DNA of 64,000 nucleotides from Bacteroidia bacterium (GTDB lineage: Bacteria; Bacteroidota; Bacteroidia; Flavobacteriales_D; Cryomorphaceae), in the NCBI GenBank assembly GCA_030427905.1, contig JAUICL010000002.1:620001-684000 (forward strand). The letters run 5' to 3'. Positions 8,417 to 16,273 of the stretch are shown piece after piece. The stretch's first letter is position 1. Each line of letters opens with the position of its first letter. Under the pieces are notes generated by a model. That model was given only the letters and a program-made list of their open reading frames with translations. It was not told the origin of the DNA and ran no database searches. The position numbers were made by a program, and so were the translations under genes.

Positions 8417-9448
8417 ATGCAGTTGTTTCGGTTTCCCACTTTCAAATACTTCAAAGAGCTCTACCTAGCCCTTCTTATCATTGTGGTGATAGCTGTAGTG
8501 GGCATTATTGGATATATGGCCATTGAAGATTTCGAGTTTTCGGAAGCTCTTTACATGACCATAATCACGGTCTCAACCGTAGGCTTTAACGAAGTGCACC
8601 CACTCTCGCCCGAAGGACGCCACTTTACCATTTTTCTAATCGTAATCAGCTTCGGTACATTTGCCTATGCCCTAACATCGCTCACCAAATACATCATGAC
8701 GGGTACCTACGCCCAGTACTATAAAAAATACAAAATGGACAAGAACATTGAAGGTCTTAAGGACCACATTGTGATTTGTGGGGCAGGCAGCAACGGGGCT
8801 GAAGCTATTCGAAACCTGCTGACTCATGAGAAGGAGATTGTGGTAGTAGATACCAATCCGGATATCATAGAAGAATTGAGATCGAAACACATTATGTATG
8901 TGCAAGGTGATGCCACCGATGAAGAAACGCTGCTTAGAACGGGTATTAAACGGGCAAGTGCACTAATATCGACTTTACCGAAAGATACCGATAACGTATT
9001 TGTTGTACTGACTGCACGAGAATTCAATCCGCATATGCGCATCGTGTCACGTTGTGCGGTGGAATCTACAGAGTCGAAACTGCGCAACGCTGGAGCCAAC
9101 TACATCATCTTGCCCGACAAAGTAGGTGGAGCCAGAATGGCTGGATATGTTGTGAATCAAAATATAAATAGGTTTCTAGATAAAATAGCCCTTACCGAGC
9201 GTGATGAAGCTCACCTGGTGGAAGTACATGCATCGAGTTTACCGGTTGAGATCCAAAATAGCAGTGTGGCTGATGTGAACAGGTTTCTCGATACCAACTG
9301 CAAGCTAATTGGAATACGAACTGCTGGTGGTGAGTATATGGTCAACCCGAGCGAAGACACCCCTGTACCCCACGCTTGCGAGCTCTTTTACATTGGAAAC
9401 ACCATTGAAATACGGGGTATTCAAAAGCATTTGAACCATGAAATTTGA
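8417..9448 (+). CDS. Potassium channel with RCK/TrkA-N domain
   Basis: A 343-residue protein. Residues about 14-95 form a two-TM ion-channel module: first TM LALLIIVVIAVVGIIGYMA, pore loop and filter TVSTVGFNEVHPL, second TM FTIFLIVISFGTFAYALTSL. From about 115 an RCK/TrkA-N NAD-binding domain begins (HIVICGAGSNGAEAIRNLL ... VVVDTN), followed by a TrkA-C-like end. MthK and Kch have this architecture. The filter has Asn where K+ channels usually have the second glycine of GYG/GFG, so selectivity is uncertain. The gene overlaps the next by 11 bp. Confidence 0.88.
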   Translation: MQLFRFPTFKYFKELYLALLIIVVIAVVGIIGYMAIEDFEFSEALYMTIITVSTVGFNEVHPLSPEGRHFTIFLIVISFGTFAYALTSLTKYIMTGTYAQYYKKYKMDKNIEGLKDHIVICGAGSNGAEAIRNLLTHEKEIVVVDTNPDIIEELRSKHIMYVQGDATDEETLLRTGIKRASALISTLPKDTDNVFVVLTAREFNPHMRIVSRCAVESTESKLRNAGANYIILPDKVGGARMAGYVVNQNINRFLDKIALTERDEAHLVEVHASSLPVEIQNSSVADVNRFLDTNCKLIGIRTAGGEYMVNPSEDTPVPHACELFYIGNTIEIRGIQKHLNHEI

Positions 9449-9959
9449 ATCTAAACTCGAGGTTTTTGGAGACGATCTATGGGGCTTACATTTCAAAGTA
9501 GAATCTGATATCGCAGAGCAATTCATTCGAGGTAAAAATCGCAGGGTACTGTGCTCCATCAACGGATCCGAACCGTATCACGCAGCTATAATGCATCTCA
9601 AAACAGGGATCAAATTTGTGAATGTCAATAAGCCATTTGCCAAAAAAAACGGCATATGGATAAATGATACCATACAAGTGGAGCTCGCCCCTGACGATAG
9701 CAAGTACGGGATGGAGATGCCGGAAGAATTTGAAGAAACGCTAAACCAAGATCCTATAGCGGCAGCGCACTTCGAGAAACTAAGTCCAGGGAAGCAACGC
9801 AACCTGATTTACATTGTTAGCAATGTCAAATCTTCGGCTATACGTGTCAGACGGGCATGGGTAGTAACCGACCACTTGGTTTCTCATAAGGGAATTATCG
9901 ACTTTAAAGACTTGAATCTCGAGCTTAAGGAAGCCAATCAGAATGCCCGATTGGGCTAG
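9438..9959 (+). CDS. YdeI/OmdA-family protein with DUF1905 domain
   Basis: A 173-residue protein. The first half (KFESKLEVFGDDLWGLHFKV ... GRKRRVLCSINGSEP-like pattern) is the DUF1905 beta-barrel. The second half (LNQDPIAAAHFEKLSPGKQR) is the YdeI/OmpD-associated helical motif, in which small helical bundles follow a D-x-x-A-x-x-x-F pattern. It overlaps the channel gene by 11 bp, suggesting one transcript. The stop shares the palindrome CTAG with the convergent gene on the other strand. Biochemical function is not established. Confidence 0.75.
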   Translation: MKFESKLEVFGDDLWGLHFKVESDIAEQFIRGKNRRVLCSINGSEPYHAAIMHLKTGIKFVNVNKPFAKKNGIWINDTIQVELAPDDSKYGMEMPEEFEETLNQDPIAAAHFEKLSPGKQRNLIYIVSNVKSSAIRVRRAWVVTDHLVSHKGIIDFKDLNLELKEANQNARLG

Positions 9960-10384
9960 TGAAAAGTCTTGAGCCAGGCTAAGGCATCTTCTCTCGATTT
10001 AAAGAGCTTGGTGGGAATTCTGGGTTTATCAAACTTCACATAAAAATTTGCTAGCAATCTTACGGCCAAATTGTTTGAGACCACAGCCATCGCCAAGGCG
10101 GGATCTTTTTCGTAGTTCGCTAAGTACTCGCGAGCTTCTTTTTCAGAGTGATGGTTTGATTCTGCTTCAATCAGTACTGTATGCGGTTGCCAATCAACGA
10201 GCTCCATTCTTGCGGCCACTATTTCTTTCATGGCTTCAAGGTCAAGATCACTATCTAATGTGACTAAAACAGAGACTATTCCATCGGAATAAGTGAGCTC
10301 GGCGCTTCGGGTTTTGGCTACTACTGAATCTAAACCATCTAAATCCATCGACATAAAGCTAATTAATACCGACGAAATAGCCAA
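9956..10384 (-). CDS. SpoIIAA/STAS-like protein (paralogue of the 6072 gene)
   Basis: About 142 residues from the first ATG; the conserved part begins near AELTYSDGIVSVLVTLDSDL. The pattern of strand, helix, strand (HTVLIEAESNHHSE), long helix (DPALAMAVVSNNLAVRLLAN) and a final SREDALAWLKT helix matches the STAS/SpoIIAA-like protein at 6072. Starts at residues 11 or 13 (MSMDLDG) are also possible. It is a single-gene unit, convergent with the YdeI-like gene and sharing CTAG as both stops. Function is unknown. Confidence 0.65.
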   Translation of the reverse strand: MAISSVLISFMSMDLDGLDSVVAKTRSAELTYSDGIVSVLVTLDSDLDLEAMKEIVAARMELVDWQPHTVLIEAESNHHSEKEAREYLANYEKDPALAMAVVSNNLAVRLLANFYVKFDKPRIPTKLFKSREDALAWLKTFH

Positions 10385-10421
10385 TTTAAATGGTTAATTC
10401 ATTTGGTTGACAACCAACATT

Positions 10422-10943
10422 TTAACACTTTGTCCTGAAAACGTACACGGGTTCATCCTTATAGACCGTCTGATCACCTTTGATCATATTGTTTGATTCG
10501 GCTACTTTTTGCGACGGGACGTTGTCGATATGGATAATCGAGATAAGATGATCACTTAGCTTAGAATCAAGCCCGGACTGATGAAAATGGCGAGCAGCTT
10601 CACGTGCATAGCCATTATTCCGTTCATCGGGCAAAACGGAGTATGCTATTTCATAATGAATTTCCCCTTCTATTTCGCGCAAAATAATTCCTGAGATGCC
10701 TACGAGCTTCCCGTCCGATTTGCGCACGATAGCCAATCCACCTAGCCCTGTCTCTTTGTACCGAACCAATTGTCGGTTCACCCAGTTTTCAGCTCCTTCT
10801 TGCGGATCCAAATCAGTTGGAAGCCCCAAGAACTCTGGGTTCTCCAAATTGGTAAAAAATGGAATCCATGCGGGTACGTCATTAACGGTTAAAGGCCGAT
10901 AGATCAATCGTTCTGAGTCCTGATAAAAGTAATCGCTTTCCAT
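10422..10943 (-). CDS. GNAT acetyltransferase (RimJ/RimL type)
   Basis: A 173-residue GNAT-fold enzyme of the Acetyltransf_3 group. It begins with the typical SERLIYRPLTVNDVPAWIPF strand and helix, and carries an acetyl-CoA loop at DERNNGYAREAARHF. These enzymes transfer acetyl from acetyl-CoA to an amine, which may be a ribosomal protein N-terminus or a small molecule; the substrate here cannot be told. It is monocistronic, with short gaps on each side. Confidence 0.85.
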   Translation of the reverse strand: MESDYFYQDSERLIYRPLTVNDVPAWIPFFTNLENPEFLGLPTDLDPQEGAENWVNRQLVRYKETGLGGLAIVRKSDGKLVGISGIILREIEGEIHYEIAYSVLPDERNNGYAREAARHFHQSGLDSKLSDHLISIIHIDNVPSQKVAESNNMIKGDQTVYKDEPVYVFRTKC

Positions 10944-11056
10944 GGGTTGTTTTAATTCTTGATTCAGCGAGGGTGCAGATGGGTGATGAGCACGCGAAGC
11001 TAAGGATAACTAGTCTCTTTGGCACGATTATCGCAAATTTGCAACAAACATTTCGG

Positions 11057-11377
11057 ATGAGAAGAACATTGATATTAATTGGATTTATCGCTTCCACATG
11101 GGCTATTCAAGCCCAGGACGCTACTCCAATGGTTAGTTTTGAAGTGATTGATTCTTGCGAAGTACATCATCAAAAGCTGAAGTCACTCAAGGTGAAACCA
11201 AGTAAGGAAATGGCCAAATCGGTGCCTGATCATTATAATCCAGCTTATCCACATGCTACTATTCCTTGGGTAGCTACAGCCGAGAGCCCAAGCTACCAAG
11301 TGCAATTTGTTTGCAAGCAGTGCAACAAGGACTTGAAGAAGTCAAAAAAAGCCAAGGCAAAGGGACGTAAGCACTAG
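11057..11377 (+). CDS. Small exported protein with Cys/His metal-binding pattern
   Basis: The chosen ATG at 11057 gives a clean signal peptide (MRRTLILIGFIASTWAIQAQ) and a 106-residue precursor; an upstream in-frame ATG at 10973 adds non-signal sequence. The mature part has C-x2-HH (SCEVHHQKL), PAYPHATIPW and VCKQCNKDL, then a lysine-rich tail. A first C-x2-H, a YPxA segment and a final C-x2-C recall a small zinc-binding family in Bacteroidota, but I cannot name it. It is convergent with the regulator at 11374, sharing the palindrome CTAG as both stop codons. Confidence 0.65.
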   Translation: MRRTLILIGFIASTWAIQAQDATPMVSFEVIDSCEVHHQKLKSLKVKPSKEMAKSVPDHYNPAYPHATIPWVATAESPSYQVQFVCKQCNKDLKKSKKAKAKGRKH

Positions 11378-12249
11378 CTGTTTAAAACCAGCTTATACCC
11401 TACTCCACGTACATTTACGATTTTGATGCGGTCATCGCCTTCCAGCTTTTTGCGGAGCTTTGAGATAAACACATCGAGTGTGCGCCCCACATAGTCGCCT
11501 TCGTCACCCCAAACTGCATTGAGTATCACGTCGCGTTCTAGTGTCGAATTGACCTGCGAATGCAATAAACTAAGCAAATCAGACTCCTTGCCCGTAAGCT
11601 CCATTTTCTCATTGTTTATCCGCAATTCCATATTCCGCTTGTCGAAAAGATAATTGCCAAGTGGAATGAGGTGAGAATGATCTTCAGTCTTTCGACTAGT
11701 ACTCTTCTTTACTGCGAAGGCCAAAACAGCAGCTACGCCCAACCCAATCAGAAACCAAATCCACCAAGCACTTGCTCGGGATTCCTTTTCATCGACTATC
11801 TCACCGACCACTGGATTAATGATGGTAATGGCCATTTGGTAGCAAGCTTTATCGTACACTCTTCCACCGCAGGCCACCATTTCATTGGCCACTTCCAAAT
11901 TCCTACCGTATCCATAAACCACCTTTCCCGAATCGCAATCAAAAACTTCGAGGATGTACTCCGTGGCAATATTTCCTTCAATAAATACCGTATCTACAAT
12001 GCCGATAACAGCATCGGAGTTGAGCTGAAAATCATGCTCAAATTGAATGAGATAGGTCGAATCACCACTTTTTTCGATGGGAAGTACTCTGGAAGTTGAG
12101 TCATTGGAAGCAGAAAGAACTTGATGCCCGATCTGCCGCATGGCCATTTCGATTTGTTTTCCAACTTGCGCTCCCTGCCCATAACCCAATTGAATCCCCA
12201 TGAAAATGGTGAGGGCAAAAAAGCTCAGTATACCACGTGACTTTGTCAT
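11374..12249 (-). CDS. Membrane-anchored winged-helix regulator with extracytoplasmic N-terminus
   Basis: A 291-residue protein. Order: signal peptide (about 1-25, ending GYG-QG), an extracytoplasmic domain with two to three cysteines (residues about 26-155), one TM (about 163-181, WWIWFLIGLGVAAVLAF), then an OmpR/PhoB-type winged helix at the C-terminus (about 195-291; LTGKESDLLSLL, ERDVILNAVWG, YVGRTLDVFISKLRKKL, RGVGYKLV). ToxR and CadC have the opposite order, DNA-binding first. There is no kinase or receiver domain, so it looks like a one-component sensor acting from the membrane. A promoter and a tandem repeat just upstream suggest autoregulation. Ligand and targets are unknown. Confidence 0.85.
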   Translation of the reverse strand: MTKSRGILSFFALTIFMGIQLGYGQGAQVGKQIEMAMRQIGHQVLSASNDSTSRVLPIEKSGDSTYLIQFEHDFQLNSDAVIGIVDTVFIEGNIATEYILEVFDCDSGKVVYGYGRNLEVANEMVACGGRVYDKACYQMAITIINPVVGEIVDEKESRASAWWIWFLIGLGVAAVLAFAVKKSTSRKTEDHSHLIPLGNYLFDKRNMELRINNEKMELTGKESDLLSLLHSQVNSTLERDVILNAVWGDEGDYVGRTLDVFISKLRKKLEGDDRIKIVNVRGVGYKLVLNS

Positions 12250-12253
12250 GGTG

Positions 12254-12284
12254 TAAATCTATTTCAAAGGAAGTCAGTAGACAA
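12254..12284 (-). promoter_or_regulatory. Promoter of the winged-helix regulator
   Basis: Read on the minus strand there is TTG (12284-12282), 20 bases, then TAGATTTA (12261-12254), which is 7 of 8 to the TAnnTTTG -7 consensus at the expected spacing. The -7 box ends only four bases before the start codon at 12249, so a very short or absent leader is implied. Confidence 0.5.
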
Positions 12285-12296
12285 TCAATTTAAGTG

Positions 12297-12316
12297 AATT
12301 TACATTAATTTACATT
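12297..12316. promoter_or_regulatory. Perfect tandem 10-bp repeat, candidate operator
   Basis: The decamer AATTTACATT occurs twice in direct succession (12297-12306, 12307-12316). OmpR-family winged helices commonly bind tandem direct repeats spaced by one DNA turn. The repeat lies 12 bp upstream of the -33 element of the regulator promoter, a standard activator position, so autoactivation is a reasonable inference. Confidence 0.5.
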
Positions 12317-12485
12317 AGCTCACGTAGTGGTAGTAAGGACTTCAGGCGGATAGCTTTGTTTCAGCAACCCAGCAAAACAATTGAGAACTAGTGGATTTTA
12401 CTTCCTTTCGGCTCACGTAATAAGTATGATTTACTCCGACTGGTAGTATTTCTCGTTTTGAAAGGGAATAAGAAAATGACTAATG

Positions 12486-12493
12486 TAGATTTG
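12486..12493 (+). promoter_or_regulatory. Candidate -7 box TAGATTTG four bases before a start codon
   Basis: TAGATTTG matches TAnnTTTG exactly and sits four bases before the ATG at 12498. A TTTG at 12457-12460 is a possible -33 element with a rather long spacer of 25 bases. A leaderless transcript is suggested. Confidence 0.4.
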
Positions 12494-12497
12494 TGCT

Positions 12498-12920
12498 ATG
12501 GCATTCAGACAAAAGACTCACTGGGACTATTCTGATGAAGAGTTCGTGGAGAAGTTAGTTTCAGGAACGCTCAATCCAGGTTTATTTTCGCACGAAGCGC
12601 ATATCAGATTGGCTTGGATCTTCATTTCAAAATCTGGAGAAGAGAAAGCGATCGCTGATACCTGCGCGGCAATTAAAGGGTATGTCGATCATCTGAAAAT
12701 TAAAGGGAAATACCACGAAACTATCACTGTGGCTGCGGTCAAATTGGTAGCTGGTGCGATGCGTACACATAACTATGCTGGTGTGAGAGACCTGCTTGCC
12801 AAGAACGCAAGCTTGCTGCACCACTTCAAGGAATCTGTTCAACGCCATTATTCATTTGATGTCTTTGATGATCCACGAGCTCGAGATCAATATGTTGAAC
12901 CAGATCTGATTCCTTTTTAG
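12498..12920 (+). CDS. Conserved hypothetical protein, helical
   Basis: A 140-residue soluble protein, predominantly helical, with conserved-looking segments FSHEAHIRLAWIFI and GKYHETITVAAVKLV that carry several histidines. I recognise a general type (small HxxH-containing hypothetical proteins of Bacteroidota and Proteobacteria) but no domain name or function. Histidines in both segments might bind a metal; that is a guess. It begins a run of three plus-strand genes with short gaps. Confidence 0.7.
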   Translation: MAFRQKTHWDYSDEEFVEKLVSGTLNPGLFSHEAHIRLAWIFISKSGEEKAIADTCAAIKGYVDHLKIKGKYHETITVAAVKLVAGAMRTHNYAGVRDLLAKNASLLHHFKESVQRHYSFDVFDDPRARDQYVEPDLIPF

Positions 12921-12947
12921 CATGAAGGATTTTCTTATTTTCAAGGT

Positions 12948-13235
12948 ATGGTTCAAGGAGATTTCAAAGATAATACCGAAAAAAAGCAATTCGAGCTACA
13001 CATTGATGATCAGGTATCACGGCTTGAGTATGTGAAGCGTACAGACCGCATCTATCTCACACATATCGAAGTCCCAAAAGCGCTTGAAGGGCAAGGAATC
13101 GCAAAAGCACTCACGATCAAATCGTTGGAATCGATTGAGCAAACAAGTCTTAAGGTGATTGCTCAGTGCCCTTATGTCGCGGCATTTATCAAGCGCAATC
13201 CGGAGTGGGAACGCATTGTATTTCAATCAAACTAA
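12948..13235 (+). CDS. Small GNAT-like acetyltransferase (COG2388 type)
   Basis: A 95-residue minimal GNAT domain. It shows the substrate strand (FELHIDDQVSRLEYVKRTDRI), the acetyl-CoA loop with Q-x-x-G-x-A (LEGQGIAKALTIKSLE) and the end CPYVAAFIKRNPEW, which is characteristic of the COG2388/YjdJ group. The substrate of this group is not known in general. It sits 27 bp after the preceding hypothetical gene and 5 bp before the next. Confidence 0.82.
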   Translation: MVQGDFKDNTEKKQFELHIDDQVSRLEYVKRTDRIYLTHIEVPKALEGQGIAKALTIKSLESIEQTSLKVIAQCPYVAAFIKRNPEWERIVFQSN

Positions 13236-13240
13236 TCAGA

Positions 13241-13432
13241 ATGGCTAAACAAAATGTTCAAAATGTAAATCGAATTGTCATCGTTATCGGGCTTCTTGCG
13301 ATGATATCAAGTGGTTTTCAAGCTTTCAACGGTGCTCCATTTATGTCGTATTTCTTCGGGTTGATCATCGGGTTCACCTTAGTTGGAACAGCCTATATCA
13401 ACAATAAAGAATGGAAGAAAAACCAAGAATAA
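13241..13432 (+). CDS. Small two-TM membrane protein
   Basis: A 63-residue protein from the ATG at 13241, five bases after the GNAT stop. Two hydrophobic segments (VIVIGLLAMISSGFQAF and SYFFGLIIGFTLVGTAYI) are joined by a short loop, with a lysine-rich end. A longer frame from 13166 would overlap the GNAT gene and is not supported. No function recognised. Confidence 0.65.
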   Translation: MAKQNVQNVNRIVIVIGLLAMISSGFQAFNGAPFMSYFFGLIIGFTLVGTAYINNKEWKKNQE

Positions 13433-13502
13433 GTCAGAATTATTCAGCATCATATTTCAACACAAGACTAACCCTATCGCACTGTACAGACCTATTAAAC
13501 AA

Positions 13503-13531
13503 CAGGTAAGGAAACCTGCGCTATTTTTTTT
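13503..13531 (+). terminator. Short hairpin followed by eight T
   Basis: A 5-bp stem CAGGT/ACCTG with a six-base loop is followed a few bases on by T8. It lies 70 bp after the small membrane protein and would end the 12498-13432 transcript. The stem is weak. Confidence 0.4.
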
Positions 13532-13655
13532 CTTCAATTTAATTTAATATAATTCTAAAATTATTTGTACATTTTGCATTCCAAGAATACTTAGGAACAG
13601 AATATTCAGAAAATGATATCCTTGGCAATAACTCTACATCATTAAGTCTATCTCA

Positions 13656-14315
13656 ATGGGCATAAACATTCGACAAAAAGACAAGGGTGAGTCAATAGAA
13701 AAGATCAGAAAATTGTGGGTAACGACGGCTTCGTCGTATTCGGATGACGATGAGTTAATTCAAAAGCTATGGAAAGAGATCAAAAAGACCTACTCGAGTA
13801 TCGGCAGGCACTATCACAACATTGATCACCTGCTCTATATGCTGGAGCTTGCCGAAGAGTATAAAGACAGTATTCGAGATTTTGATGTTTTGGTATTTGC
13901 CATTTTCTACCACGACATTGTCTATAAATCTACGAGGCGTGACAACGAAGAGAAAAGTGCGCGAATTGCAGAAAAGCGCCTGAATAGCTTGGGGCTAGAT
14001 GCGAAGAGAATTGATCTCTGTGTGGTTCACATATTGTCTACCAAGTCTCATGAAATTTCACCAAACGACGACACGAAGTACTTGATCGATTTTGATCTCG
14101 GAATTCTTTCTGAGTCTCAAAGCAAGTACTTGACTTATCTCGAGAACATTCGAAGAGAGTACGCCATTTACCCGCCATTTATGTACAAAAAGGGACGGAA
14201 AAAAGTGCTGGATCAGTTTTTAGAAAGAGATAAGATTTACGCTACAGATTTTGGCTTGCGTAGAGAATACCGAGCAAAAGCCAACATTCAGTTTGAGTTA
14301 GAGTTACTAGGGTAA
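13656..14315 (+). CDS. HD-domain metal-dependent phosphohydrolase
   Basis: A 219-residue protein of the COG4339 group. YSSIGRHYHNIDHLLYMLE gives the first conserved histidines, and AIFYHDIVYKSTRRDNEEKSA gives the HD pair, both expected to bind metal. The fold is associated with phosphohydrolase activity on nucleotides or phosphoesters; the substrate of this group is not established. An AT-rich 220-bp spacer upstream separates it from the preceding operon. Confidence 0.83.
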   Translation: MGINIRQKDKGESIEKIRKLWVTTASSYSDDDELIQKLWKEIKKTYSSIGRHYHNIDHLLYMLELAEEYKDSIRDFDVLVFAIFYHDIVYKSTRRDNEEKSARIAEKRLNSLGLDAKRIDLCVVHILSTKSHEISPNDDTKYLIDFDLGILSESQSKYLTYLENIRREYAIYPPFMYKKGRKKVLDQFLERDKIYATDFGLRREYRAKANIQFELELLG

Positions 14316-14322
14316 CCAGCGG

Positions 14323-16272
14323 TTACTCAGTAAGCATAAGCAAGATGCAGGCAGCTGTCCAGCTAAAGTGTTCTGCTTCCATACCTTCTCCCGTTATTGG
14401 GTTGTAGTTTTCTCGCAAAGGCATGCCTTTTTCCATGATACCTTCGCCGTTGTTTAGAAGCCTGCGAATGGATTTGTAAGCCGTGTTGCCAAGCCCTACT
14501 CTTTTAAGACCAGCTACAGCAAAATATGACTGGTCAAACCACACAGGGCCGCGCCAGTACCCAAAGTTGGGTTGAAACTCTTTTTCAGCTGCGCTTAGTG
14601 TTTGAAAGGGCATGTGCAGATAAAACTGATTGGTGTCGATCATATATTCTCGTATCAATTTGGCTTCGTCTCTACTGGTTATTCCTGCCCAAAGTGGCGT
14701 CCATCCTTCTGAGCCCTTCATAGCAATGTGTTGATTAGTTTTGATATTGCGGTCGTAGTACCATCCATCGCCACGGAAAAACCTGTATTTCATTCTCGAC
14801 TTGAGTCGTTTGGCCTGCAGCTCAAATTTAGCGGCTTCTTGTGGTGATTGTAGAATCTCAGCCATTCGTTGGAGGGTGTACTTCTCGGCATAGAGAAACG
14901 CATTCAAGTCCACACTTTCTTGATCCATAGAGTAAGCACCTTCCCTATTCTTGAGCATTTGGGTGTTGTCGAATCGAGCCGCATTGTCCATCCCGCTCTC
15001 CCACTTGGCTGCTATTAAGGTACCATCGGTTGATCCATACTCACAGAGACCATTTCGATCGTGATCGCGATGCGAATACCACCATTCGTGCTGGGCTACC
15101 AACTTTGGATAAAGCATTCTCAGGAAACTCGTGTCTCGACCAGCTTCAAAAGCTTTAAGCGCTGCCCATGCCGATAAGGGCGGTTTCGAATTTCTGAAAT
15201 TGTGTTGCTCGATTGTCGAATCCGGAAAGATGCAATCGGGTATGAAGCCAGTTGTGTCTTGATAGTCGTACATTGCCAAGATTTGATCTTGAGCTAAGTC
15301 GGGGTTGTAAAGAGAAATGGCCGCGGCGTGCTTCCAGCTATCCCAGGCCCAGAATCCTTGGAAATACCTGACGTGATAGCTCGGAAACAGTCCCGCGTGT
15401 TTTAATTCTCCACGCGGTGTGCGCCAATTGGCCTGAATTGTCAATAAGCACTTGGCCGCAAGATCACCGTATACCTGCGATTGGAAGTCCTTCTTTAGCC
15501 GCTGATAAACCCGCTCGAGCTCCGCTTCTTTTTGAGCTATCCGCTCATGAATGGCTATGGGCTTTTCTATCTCCATGGCATCGGAATCAGTAGCGTATTT
15601 AAACTCAATCTCAGTCCTTTCTCCGGATTTCAGCTCGATGATTTTACTAAACGCAAAGGTGGAATCCGAATTCAGATTTAAATTGGGACCTGCTATATGG
15701 AAGACTTCTCCAGACCCTGTGATTACCGATATTCCCCTTTCCGTTTCAACCAATTCTCTTCCTTCTCCGAAAACATGTCCGCTCCAAACCAATTCGAGTG
15801 AAAGCTTCTCATCTGATACATTCTCCACCGCGCATCTGTGTATAGCAAGCTGATCGGAGTGAAAGTGAATGGTTTGGAGAAATTTAGCCCCACCTACCAC
15901 ACCTTTTTTCTCAATATGACTCAAGTAAGCGTTTGACTGAACCTGTTCCATCTTAGCATTTGTCCCTTGTTCAAGGTCGATTACATTTAGCTGCAAAAGC
16001 TGTGAACTCAGCCAGCTCCCCCTTTCTTCTTGGAGTAGAATGGGACCGCTAAAATTTAGATCGGTAGAATCTCCATGGCCAAACCCGAACCACGCGCCGC
16101 AATCGAAAAACATGGCGAGCATCTCGTCGTTTTTCGATTCGGGAATGCCCCAATAATCCAACATCCGATTTGGCAATGTAGTGCTCAGCGCTTGGGCATC
16201 TCTACTGTCATTCTTGTCTTGACAACAAATCAAGAGAACGGCGAACAGGAAGATGAACCCTAGATTTCTCAT
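14323..16272 (-). CDS. GH63-like glucosidase (YgjK type), lipoprotein
   Basis: A 649-residue protein with a lipoprotein leader (FAVLLICCQDKND). The C-terminal two-thirds form an (alpha/alpha)6 barrel of the GH63 type: VRYFQGFWAWDSWKHAAA, WWYSHRDHDRNGLCEYG, and WESGMDNAARFDN containing the probable acid Asp. Near the end LRENYNPITGEGMEAEHFSW carries the probable base Glu. E. coli YgjK has the same motifs and splits alpha-glucosides. The lipid anchor suggests a surface or periplasmic enzyme. It is followed on the same strand, two bases upstream in transcription, by the S41 peptidase gene; co-transcription is likely. Confidence 0.85.
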   Translation of the reverse strand: MRNLGFIFLFAVLLICCQDKNDSRDAQALSTTLPNRMLDYWGIPESKNDEMLAMFFDCGAWFGFGHGDSTDLNFSGPILLQEERGSWLSSQLLQLNVIDLEQGTNAKMEQVQSNAYLSHIEKKGVVGGAKFLQTIHFHSDQLAIHRCAVENVSDEKLSLELVWSGHVFGEGRELVETERGISVITGSGEVFHIAGPNLNLNSDSTFAFSKIIELKSGERTEIEFKYATDSDAMEIEKPIAIHERIAQKEAELERVYQRLKKDFQSQVYGDLAAKCLLTIQANWRTPRGELKHAGLFPSYHVRYFQGFWAWDSWKHAAAISLYNPDLAQDQILAMYDYQDTTGFIPDCIFPDSTIEQHNFRNSKPPLSAWAALKAFEAGRDTSFLRMLYPKLVAQHEWWYSHRDHDRNGLCEYGSTDGTLIAAKWESGMDNAARFDNTQMLKNREGAYSMDQESVDLNAFLYAEKYTLQRMAEILQSPQEAAKFELQAKRLKSRMKYRFFRGDGWYYDRNIKTNQHIAMKGSEGWTPLWAGITSRDEAKLIREYMIDTNQFYLHMPFQTLSAAEKEFQPNFGYWRGPVWFDQSYFAVAGLKRVGLGNTAYKSIRRLLNNGEGIMEKGMPLRENYNPITGEGMEAEHFSWTAACILLMLTE

Positions 16273-16273
16273 A

